This document shows, piece by piece, positions 17,790-26,100 of a stretch of 64,000 nt of DNA (the first letter of the stretch is position 1; each line of letters starts with the position of its first letter). This stretch comes from Sphingomonadales bacterium (GTDB lineage: Bacteria; Bacteroidota; Bacteroidia; UBA7662): NCBI GenBank assembly GCA_016872215.1, contig VHAX01000005.1:1-64000 (forward strand). Reading direction: 5' to 3'. Position numbers and translations under genes: made by a program. The notes below the pieces were generated by a model. That model searched no databases and was not told where the DNA came from. It worked only from the letters and a program-made list of their open reading frames with translations.

Positions 17790-20330
17790 CTATTCGGAAG
17801 CGACGTCTTTAGCCTTTTTAGCTTTTTTCAGTGTCACAACACGCATACCCTCCTCTGGGTGGTGGTCCAGCTGGATTTTGTCACCCTCTTTCAGTCCACC
17901 CGCAATGACCTTTTCCGCCATTACATCTTCCACATACTTTTGAACGGCCCGCTTGAGTGGACGGGCTCCAAATTGCGGGTCAAACCCTTTTTCAATTAGG
18001 AAGTCTCGGGCTGCGTCGGTCAACGATAGTTCAAATCCAAGATCGAGCAGGCGTTTGCAAACACTGTCGAGCACCAGGTCGATGATTTTCAGAATTTCCG
18101 GTTTGTCGAGCGCGTTGAACATAATTACGTCATCTACCCTATTCAAAAATTCGGGAGAGAATGTCTTTTTCAGAGCGTTCTGAAGAATGGCATTGGATTC
18201 GGTTTCCGTAGCACTACGTTTTGCGGCGGTGTTGAAACCAACACCAGTACCAAAATCCTTCAACTGCCTGCTTCCAATGTTGGAGGTGAGAATTATAATG
18301 GTGTTGCGAAAATCCACCCTTCGACCCAATCCGTCGGTTAGTTGACCATCGTCCAAAACCTGCAGCAGCAAATTGAAAATATCGGGGTGTGCCTTTTCAA
18401 TTTCGTCGAGTAAAACAACGGAATACGGCTTCCTTCTCACCTTCTCGGTCAATTGTCCGCCTTCTTCATAGCCTACATAGCCAGGGGGTGCACCGACGAG
18501 ACGCGAAACACTGAACTTCTCCATATACTCGCTCATGTCGATGCGCACGAGCGATTCCTCTGTATCGAACAGGTAGCGCGCCAGTTCCTTCGCCAGTTCC
18601 GTTTTCCCTACGCCGGTGGGACCCAGGAAAATGAACGATCCGATAGGTTTTCGGGGATCTTTCAATCCCGCCCGGGTTCGTTGTATGGCTTTGGATATCA
18701 AATCCACAGCCTTATTCTGACCAATCACCCGATTTTTAAGATGCTCGTTCATTCCTGTAAGGCGCATCCCTTCATCTTTTCCGACACGTGTTACCGGTAT
18801 CCCCGACATCATGGCCACTACCTCGGCTATATTGGGTTCGTCGACCACATGGCGTTGCTGTTTCGATTGTTCTTCCCAAACCGTGCGTACTTCCTCGAGC
18901 TGATCCATCAACTTTTTCTCCGTGTCACGCAGACGGGCTGCTTCCTCGTATTTCTGTGAGCGTACTACCTGTGATTTTTGTTCTTTGATTTTTTCAATCT
19001 GCTCCTCGAGAGTGACGATCTGTTCTGGAACATTAATGTTGGCGATGTGCACCCTTGCGCCTGCTTCATCCAGAGCATCAATGGCCTTGTCTGGTAGAAA
19101 ACGGTCGGAAATATAGCGGTCAGTGAGCTTGACGCAAGCTTCGATGGCGGCCACGGTGTATGTGACGTTGTGGTGCTCCTCGTATTTTTCTTTAATGTTT
19201 CCCAGAATTTGAATCGTTTCATAAGCAGACGGAGGGTCAACCATTACCTTTTGAAAACGTCGATCCAAAGCGCCATCCTTTTCGATGTATTGCCGGTATT
19301 CATTGAGGGTTGTTGCGCCAATGCACTGCACTTCTCCTCGGGATAGGGCGGGCTTGAACATATTGCTCGCATCCAAGGAACCACTCGCACCACCGGCACC
19401 CACAAGCGTGTGGATTTCATCTATAAACAACAGCACGTCCGGACTTTTTTCCAGTTCGGCCATTACCGATTTCATGCGTTCCTCGAATTGACCACGGTAT
19501 TTGGTACCAGCCACCAGGGATGACAGGTCAAGCGTGACAATACGCTTGTTGAACAGCACACGCGATACTTTTTTCTGCTGTATCCTTAGCGCCAAGCCTT
19601 CGGCAATAGCTGTTTTGCCGACCCCGGGTTCCCCAATAAGGATGGGATTGTTTTTTTTACGACGACTCAGAATCTGCGAGACCCGTTCAATCTCCTTTTC
19701 CCTACCAATGATTGGATCCAACTTACCTTCTTCGGCCAGTTGCGATAAATCACGCCCGAAGTTGTCGAGTACGGGTGTTTTGCTTTTCGGGTTGGAATGC
19801 CCCTTCTTGCCACTATCTGATGTCTTTTTGTCATCCTCCAAATAAGAATCATCGCCAGTTGATGCACGGGGTATATCCTCCCGATTGCGTCCCTCCAGCA
19901 TCTGATCGAGCTCCTCTTTCACAGCTTCGTATGTGATGTCGAATTTTTCAAGAATCCGTGTGGCCAGACTTTCCTCTTCACGCAAAATCGATAAAAGCAG
20001 ATGAACGGTTCCAACCAATTCGCTTTTGAAAATCTTTGCCTCCAAAAAGGTGATTTTCAACACTTTTTCCGCCTGTTTGGTGAGCGGGAGGTTGTCGGCC
20101 GACGTGGGTGGATTGTTGCCTGTTCCCCTGATGGCGTCTTCTACCGATTTTTTGAGGCGATTAAGATCGACCCCCAAACTTATCAATGTTTTAATGGCCT
20201 GACCGTCGCCTTCACGAATCAATCCCAGCAGAAGGTGACAAGGATCAATATAATCGTGCCCCATCCGCAATGCTTCTTCCTTGCTATATGAAATAACATC
20301 TTTGACTTTGGGGGAAAATTTAGCGTCCAT
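17790..20330 (-). CDS. clpC: ATP-dependent Clp protease ATP-binding subunit ClpC
   Basis: This Hsp100 unfoldase feeds ClpP and acts in general protein quality control. Domains in order: two N-terminal Clp repeats (ISYSKEEALRMGHDYIDPCH onward, about 1-150), AAA module 1 with Walker A GEPGVGKTAIAEG, a UVR-type middle region (about 430-480, KYEEAARLRDTEKKL), and AAA module 2 with GPTGVGKTELAKEL. The UVR segment and N-domain point to ClpC rather than ClpA or ClpB. The start ATG at 20330 (MDAKFSPKVKDV) matches family N-termini; the open frame above it adds 26 unlikely residues. clpS lies nearby, but clpP and mcsAB are not in the window. Confidence 0.95.
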   Translation of the reverse strand: MDAKFSPKVKDVISYSKEEALRMGHDYIDPCHLLLGLIREGDGQAIKTLISLGVDLNRLKKSVEDAIRGTGNNPPTSADNLPLTKQAEKVLKITFLEAKIFKSELVGTVHLLLSILREEESLATRILEKFDITYEAVKEELDQMLEGRNREDIPRASTGDDSYLEDDKKTSDSGKKGHSNPKSKTPVLDNFGRDLSQLAEEGKLDPIIGREKEIERVSQILSRRKKNNPILIGEPGVGKTAIAEGLALRIQQKKVSRVLFNKRIVTLDLSSLVAGTKYRGQFEERMKSVMAELEKSPDVLLFIDEIHTLVGAGGASGSLDASNMFKPALSRGEVQCIGATTLNEYRQYIEKDGALDRRFQKVMVDPPSAYETIQILGNIKEKYEEHHNVTYTVAAIEACVKLTDRYISDRFLPDKAIDALDEAGARVHIANINVPEQIVTLEEQIEKIKEQKSQVVRSQKYEEAARLRDTEKKLMDQLEEVRTVWEEQSKQQRHVVDEPNIAEVVAMMSGIPVTRVGKDEGMRLTGMNEHLKNRVIGQNKAVDLISKAIQRTRAGLKDPRKPIGSFIFLGPTGVGKTELAKELARYLFDTEESLVRIDMSEYMEKFSVSRLVGAPPGYVGYEEGGQLTEKVRRKPYSVVLLDEIEKAHPDIFNLLLQVLDDGQLTDGLGRRVDFRNTIIILTSNIGSRQLKDFGTGVGFNTAAKRSATETESNAILQNALKKTFSPEFLNRVDDVIMFNALDKPEILKIIDLVLDSVCKRLLDLGFELSLTDAARDFLIEKGFDPQFGARPLKRAVQKYVEDVMAEKVIAGGLKEGDKIQLDHHPEEGMRVVTLKKAKKAKDVASE

Positions 20331-20356
20331 GTAGCGGGATTGCGAATAATTCAGCA

Positions 20357-20364
20357 CAAAAATA
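20357..20364 (-). promoter_or_regulatory. Bacteroidota-type -7 element of clpC
   Basis: On the minus strand the bases read TATTTTTG, matching TAnnTTTG, 27 nt before the clpC start. No TTTG stands at the expected -33 spacing, so this is half of a promoter by sequence. Confidence 0.4.
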
Positions 20365-20393
20365 CAGGGAGTGAAGGAAGTTTCGACCCTTGC

Positions 20394-20433
20394 CAATAAA
20401 AACAACACAGCCCGTAAAAAGTTCCGGGTTGTG
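20394..20433 (-). terminator. Rho-independent terminator of the T9SS-sorted protein gene
   Basis: On the minus strand CACAACCCG and CGGGCTGTG pair over 9 bp (one G-U) around a 10-nt loop, followed by TTGTTTTTATTGG. It lies 24 nt after the stop codon at 20457 and upstream of clpC. Confidence 0.75.
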
Positions 20434-20456
20434 CGGTTTTGAAAATGTGTGGAACC

Positions 20457-22646
20457 CTACTTATGCTCAACAAGAAGTCGGGCAATGGATTGAAGATGCC
20501 TGCCGCTGGCTTGAATCAGGTACAATCCGTTGGGCGCGTCGGTAGGTATAGAAAATCGATGCTTTTGAATCCCAGAATTGAAGGCCACGTTGTAAACGGA
20601 AATAGCCCGTCCTGTCAAGTCACGAAGGGTCAGTTGAAGTTGGTCAGGTTGATTCAGTTCAAACTCTATCATGAAGAAATCTGAGGCTGGATTGGGATAA
20701 ATGTGCATATTTTGCACAGAAACCGGTCGATCGAAAATGCCGGTTGATCCACCGCTCCCGACGAAACCATGTACATCGGCCCTGTTCCTTGGCTGAAGTT
20801 TCCAGTTTGAGAAATTAAAGGTAAGAATGCCACGAATGAAATTAAGTCGCTGCCTAAATGTTAGGGAATCCGTGTTGAAATTTTGACCCAGGTCTAAGCT
20901 CGACAAGGTAACACCGCCCCGAACCCTGAGTCCCGCCGAGGAAATGGAATCTGGATAAATCAGGAATTCTCCGAAATTACTGGGTGCGTCGGGGTTTTGG
21001 TTCACCACATATTGATTCAGGAACTCGATGAGCATCGACTCATAAGCTTCAGTGTAATTGTAGCTTCTCGCCATGACGGAGTCGATGGGTAGTTGCACGG
21101 GAATATAAGGTTGACCACTACCCAAAAATTCATAGGCCAATACTTCAAGAGTGGTGATTCCAAAATCTTCCAGCACCATGGCCGACGTAATCCGGATACT
21201 GTCGCCTCTCAATCGGGTGTCGATGTCGGTCGATCCCAGGTTATCGGGACGTACAGTGATTCCGCAAAATGCATCACGTCCGTCCTGGAAAATAATGCGT
21301 CCGTAGTCGGTGGGACTCAGGGTCGACATCAAACGCCCTCTCAAATCCATACCCGTCAATATCGTTCCGTCATAGATAGAACGACCGCTTACATAAGGCG
21401 TTTCTTGAATTTGGGAAATTCTGATGATTCCTCCGTTCACAATTCGCAACAGACCAAAGCGCTGAACGGTATCCGGGCTCACGGCCGTGTTGCCCTGATT
21501 ATCGATTGCCCGGATGAAGTAACGGATGTACCCCAGATTCTGTGTGAGTACCGATCCAGGAATAACGGCAGAGAACGAATCAACCGCGACTGTCGTCATG
21601 GAAACGGAATCGTAGGGTGTGCCACTCAAACCGGGTGCAAAAAATAACTTGGCAGAAGTCACAGAACCGTCAAGGTCGGTGATGCGTGCGGCTATCGTAA
21701 CGGGCTGTGCAACCGCTGGAACCATAGGATTGGCCGTCATATTGGCCACAAAAGGTGGAGAGGCAGTGACCGGGCCCAAATCTGTGGGAATCAGCGGCAC
21801 AATTTCATACCTCGGATACAAGGTTAAGAAATTGGTTTCGGTGATGACCCCCCGAATATACTCAAACGCTTTTCCTTGCTGTACGAAAACAGTTGCCTGC
21901 GGATTGGGCGGTGTTGAGGCGGTTGATGAAATAAAGGGGGGTCTAAAATACCTTGAGGCATCGCGAACATTCATTTCGGCACCCGAAGCGTCACGTACGA
22001 GCCATGAGACCCTACCCCCGCCGAAAATGCTAACCCCGGTCACCAAAACATTATTTAGCTGTACATACATGCCTTCATAGGGCTCACCGGTTGGCTTTTG
22101 TATGGCTTGGGGAATGAATGGATTGCCGGGATTGAATTGCATAAACTGGTTCACACTCGTCGGCCGGGGAGCGGGAAGCGATGCTGAAAAGCCAACGACT
22201 TGTGTGGCCACAGGAATTAAGTTGATTTGTGTTTCGCCCGAATTGGGGCTTGCATCTTGATATTCAGAAACAACTCCCGTACATTCAACAATATTGCCGG
22301 GTTGGAAATTGTTGAAGAATCCGGTTGCTGATGAATCCGCAATTAAGGGTAGGCGTACCAGAAGTCCGCGCCATGCATTATCGCTTAAACCATTCGTGTC
22401 GACCAAATAAGTGGCTTTCCAGTTGGGACTCAGTGCGTGGTCACGGGGATTGTAGATTACCAATCCGCGTACCCGAACCGTATCGCCCAAATAGCGTGAA
22501 AGAGTCCGGCCCGTAAGTAGTGTGTCGGGATGCACAAACTGTATGCTGTCGATGCTCCGAAGAGGGTAGTTTTGTGCTTGTACATCACGCAAGGCTGGAA
22601 GACTTAGTAGAACGGCGAAGAGGACTGTGGTACGATTAGGTGTCAT
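20457..22646 (-). CDS. Secreted protein with T9SS type A sorting domain and OB-fold-like N-terminus
   Basis: The signal peptide ends at about VQAQ (residue 25). Residues 45-140 look like an OB-fold module (DTVRVRGLVIYN, NIVECTGVVSEY), of the kind found in secreted nucleases and nucleotide-binding proteins. Further beta-sandwich segments (about 285-395 with SPPFVANMTANPMVPAV) follow, then a second OB-like stretch near 430-620. The last 75 residues are a T9SS C-terminal domain: YPNPASDFFMIEF, LTLRDLTGRAI, and the final NGLYLIQASG. It is thus exported by the Por system and attached to or released from the surface. No catalytic residues can be assigned. It has its own promoter and terminator. Confidence 0.85.
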   Translation of the reverse strand: MTPNRTTVLFAVLLSLPALRDVQAQNYPLRSIDSIQFVHPDTLLTGRTLSRYLGDTVRVRGLVIYNPRDHALSPNWKATYLVDTNGLSDNAWRGLLVRLPLIADSSATGFFNNFQPGNIVECTGVVSEYQDASPNSGETQINLIPVATQVVGFSASLPAPRPTSVNQFMQFNPGNPFIPQAIQKPTGEPYEGMYVQLNNVLVTGVSIFGGGRVSWLVRDASGAEMNVRDASRYFRPPFISSTASTPPNPQATVFVQQGKAFEYIRGVITETNFLTLYPRYEIVPLIPTDLGPVTASPPFVANMTANPMVPAVAQPVTIAARITDLDGSVTSAKLFFAPGLSGTPYDSVSMTTVAVDSFSAVIPGSVLTQNLGYIRYFIRAIDNQGNTAVSPDTVQRFGLLRIVNGGIIRISQIQETPYVSGRSIYDGTILTGMDLRGRLMSTLSPTDYGRIIFQDGRDAFCGITVRPDNLGSTDIDTRLRGDSIRITSAMVLEDFGITTLEVLAYEFLGSGQPYIPVQLPIDSVMARSYNYTEAYESMLIEFLNQYVVNQNPDAPSNFGEFLIYPDSISSAGLRVRGGVTLSSLDLGQNFNTDSLTFRQRLNFIRGILTFNFSNWKLQPRNRADVHGFVGSGGSTGIFDRPVSVQNMHIYPNPASDFFMIEFELNQPDQLQLTLRDLTGRAISVYNVAFNSGIQKHRFSIPTDAPNGLYLIQASGRHLQSIARLLVEHK

Positions 22647-22660
22647 ATTTTAAATTTAGG

Positions 22661-22691
22661 CAAAATTGACCTTTTTCCCCGAAATTAGCAA
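22661..22691 (-). promoter_or_regulatory. Bacteroidota-type promoter of the T9SS-sorted protein
   Basis: Read on the minus strand: TTG at 22691-22689, a 20-nt spacer, then CAATTTTG at 22668-22661, one base from TAnnTTTG. The start codon follows 15 nt later. Confidence 0.55.
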
Positions 22692-22824
22692 CAGAAGATT
22701 ACCGACATTTTGGAAAGTTGATGATATGGTCAATTTTACTGCACTTTATCAAAATTTAATATAACAGACACAATATGAATACTTACTATTGTATCATTGA
22801 TATAATCGTATTTAACATCCGACA

Positions 22825-22947
22825 ATGCTCGAGTTTGTTAAGCATGTACTTCAAGGCGTCAACTTCGACAAGGGGTTATTCCGTAAGGAACTGATTAAGA
22901 ACTTATCGCTAATAAGTCCATCTGAAAAGAAAAGGCACTACTCCTAA
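22825..22947 (+). CDS. Possible 40-residue small protein
   Basis: An ATG opens a 40-codon frame ending in TAA. It begins MLEFVKHVLQGVNFDKGLF and continues with a basic RKELIKNL helix. This opening resembles short Bacteroidota hypothetical proteins of about 55-65 residues that I recall as starting MxxFVKxVLxxVxFDxxLFxKEL; that match is from memory only. Those usually continue past a WC motif, which is absent here, so this may be a shortened or decayed copy. It lies alone in the intergenic gap, divergent from the T9SS gene at 22646. Confidence 0.4.
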   Translation: MLEFVKHVLQGVNFDKGLFRKELIKNLSLISPSEKKRHYS

Positions 22948-23072
22948 CCTGGTGTCTTTCTCAGTTCTCACAACATTACGACGTATTCATAGAAGCTTTT
23001 CGGTTATAAAAAGCCAGGTCAAATTCCTGGGATTGAAGCCGTAAGATGACCCTGCATATTGACTTGTTCAAA

Positions 23073-23108
23073 AGTCAACCCGAATTCAGTGTTGAACCCG
23101 GGTTGACT
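23073..23108 (-). terminator. Probable terminator hairpin of the beta-helix T9SS gene
   Basis: AGTCAACCCG and CGGGTTGACT form a perfect 10-bp stem with a 16-nt loop, 47 nt after the stop at 23155. On the minus strand it is followed by TTTTGAAC, a short T-run. On the plus strand it is followed by an A-run, so the minus strand is the likely terminated one. Confidence 0.5.
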
Positions 23109-23154
23109 ATAAAAAAAATTAATCACCAATTTATCACTGATTTTGGGGTTCGAA

Positions 23155-26100
23155 CTAATGCAATACCATCCTCAAAACGGAATTCAGCCCTTCACCGGAT
23201 GAAATCGATATGATGTACAAACCTGCCGATAAATCTTCGAGGGTCAACTGAAGTTGCGGAACACCAAAGAGCCAATTTGCTTTGTGTACTATTTTTCCAG
23301 CAAGGTCTAAAACGGTGACTTCAGAGAAAGAATGGGTCAGGTTTCGATGCAGGTTTACCACTCCCGTCCCAGGATTCGGGAAAAGGGTATATCGAACTAT
23401 ATTCGGCTCACCCCTACCGGAAGTCAGGTCACGGGTAGGCTGGCCCTGTCTCAATCCATTGGTTAGAAGGTCGCAGGTCAGTCTCGACCGGATAAAGTCA
23501 TCTGAGCTGATTCGGTTTAAGATTAATTCCGATTCCAGGGTTCCGGTACAGGTCCAGTACGAGCGCGCTGATTCTACCCAACCATCCCTATTTGGATTCT
23601 GCAGTCTGTTGAGCACGATCAAAGCCTCTGGCAAGCGGGTAGCGGATCGCAACACATGCGCTTTGCGCAATTGTAGTCGCCCCACCTCCCCCGACCAACC
23701 CATCTGGGGATAAGATAACCGATGATCAATCTCCTGCAGTACCCAATTGACGGGCAGGTAATTCATCGTTGGGTAATCGCCCGTAGTTTCTGCCAACTGC
23801 ATCAAACCATCCGAGGTGCCCTGTATCATCGCCTCTAGCAGCCCTGTCAGAATGATGCGGTCGATTTCATTCCAGGATAAAGTCTGGCTTCGGGTCGATA
23901 AAAACAAGTTGTTGCACCGGGAAAGTGCGTTCATTCGATCCAATAGGGATGGATTCGGTTGTGAAAAACCCGCTGCGATCGCTAGTGCTTCCTGTTTTAA
24001 TGGGATGGATCGACCATTGAGGTTGATTATCCGGGTGCTCCTGAGGGGGGTGATTTGTATGGCAAGAGGATGCGGTAATTGTCGACCTGAGCATAGTCCT
24101 GTTACAGAAAAACCGCCCATTCCCACTGGATGAACCGGATTTCCGTCCCAATCAACCACTTGCCAGGCTTGCTGAATGTGTGTGGCGGGCATGTGGTTAC
24201 CCGAAACATCAATTCCGTACACCGACAAGCCTAGCGGGTTCAGGCAATGAATGGCCTGACCCGATAGCATTCCCTGCACATAAATTTGGCTTCCTGAAAA
24301 ATTGTTGCCACCTTCCCTTAGATTTATCCAATCCGGCTCTTCAAGGTAAATGGCTCGCTGGTTGAACCGGAGGTCATTGCGGACATCAGCGGATAGGGCC
24401 AGATGGGTGTTACCTGCATAAATCCCGGTCTGGTTGTAGCGGATGGACGCGCAACCTGCGGTCAACTGAAGAGAACCGAATGCCATCACCCCTGTGTGGT
24501 GACTATCAATCCGCGACTCGGTGATGGCCAATTGTGCGCCATGCTGTCCCATCACATGGATACCGTGGTGTCCAACTGAGATTTCACTGTTCTGAACCCG
24601 ACTAACACCTTCAATATCATATCCTCTCCAGAATGTATGGTTGTTGCGCGCCGCACATGATGTAAATTGTACCGACTTGCCATGTGTTTCCACAGCAGTG
24701 CGGTTGTTGTGAAACCTGGTATGGGTTATTCTGAGGCCTCGAACTGCTCCTATTTGCATCGATGTTATGGCTCGTTCCCCGTTTTCAAACTGACATCTAG
24801 TAATCTGAATCGAGGGCTGGCCGTACAGCCACAAACCGCGGTGTGAGCGGATTGTATCCCCGGTCAGGCAGGATCGGTTTAAATGCGCAGGCCCCATCAA
24901 CTGCAAACGGGATGTGCCCTCCAGCCGAATGCTGCCCTGATCAAGGGTGAAATAAGCGTTTGATTGAAGTACGTTCCAATCCGAAAGCAAGCGTGCCCTG
25001 AGTTGGCCTAACCTACTGCCCAATAACTCAATTCCGCTATTACGACCAAAAATCCAAGCCGGGCCCCCTGCCCAACCAGTGGTGTCGTGATTGATAACAA
25101 TATGTCCGTTGCCCTGAAACCCGAATCGTGCGCTATCACCAAGCAATACCCTGCCGCGGATCTCAAGGATAGAAGAATCACCCACGAGCACAATTTCGGC
25201 GCCCGCATGTACTTCCAAAACACCATCTTTTTCGATGATGATACGGCTACCGTTGTTGACGATGAGTCTGGAGCCCCGGGAGAGAATGAGCCGACTGCCA
25301 CCCCGGAACGACCAGGTGGCGGATTGCTGTATTCCGGGCAGTACATCGCCCAGCGTAATTTGTCCACCAGCCGACACTAGGATGCTCGGGTCGGTGCACG
25401 AACCATCAACCGTACAGATCAGATTCGAATTCGGAATCGGGTATTGGCCCCTCAGGGAGTCGGCCGATGTATGAGAGAACCACAGTGGTTGCCATCGGTT
25501 GATGCCTAGATGCCCCAGACCTGTAATGTGGGAGGGCCAGGTTCTTAAGTCTCGGTTCAGGGTGTGTGTAAGCCGAAAGTTCCGGTTGTGGATTCCAAAA
25601 TTAACAGTGGAATCGAGCGTTCGGGGCAGACCGGCTGTTGTATAACCGCTTTGGTGACACAACTGATTGACCCTGAGTTGCCGCATCAGATATGGGTACA
25701 GGAAAGCGTGGTGGCTGTTGCGGTTGTCGACATCGGGTGCGCCGGAAAGGCTGATGTACCCTTCAAACCCAGCTGCTGGTTCTACGGGCTGTGGCAAACA
25801 CACACCGACCGCTGGAAATGGGTTGCCGGGAACATTCAGGGAACTGTAGGTGCTCACGAAGCCGTGTTGCATAATTTGTTCGCGTCGACTAAAAAAACCA
25901 CTCCTGTTCAAATCTACCGTATAGGTAAAGTCGCCCGCCACGTAGTCGAGTCCATCCATCGGACGGGTGGCATAACGTGCCACTATGGCACCCTGATTGA
26001 CTTGAATGTTGTGTTGGATGAGCTGTTGCAGGACACGCGTCTGCAGGACACTATGGGTGATTGAACGCAGAAGGGCCACACTCATTATTAGGGGTGCTTG

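Larger units (their letters stand above)
22647..23154. other. 508-bp intergenic region
   Basis: This AT-rich gap between two minus-strand T9SS genes holds the promoter of the downstream gene at its left end, one short open frame at 22825-22947 on the plus strand, and a hairpin at 23073-23108 that probably ends the upstream gene. The remainder shows no RNA gene, repeat or longer coding frame that I can see. Confidence 0.7.

Noticed and set aside
25564..26064. 166-codon plus-strand frame within the giant T9SS gene
   Set aside because: It lies antisense to the hydrolase and following region and shows no signal, motif or start context; an overlap shadow.
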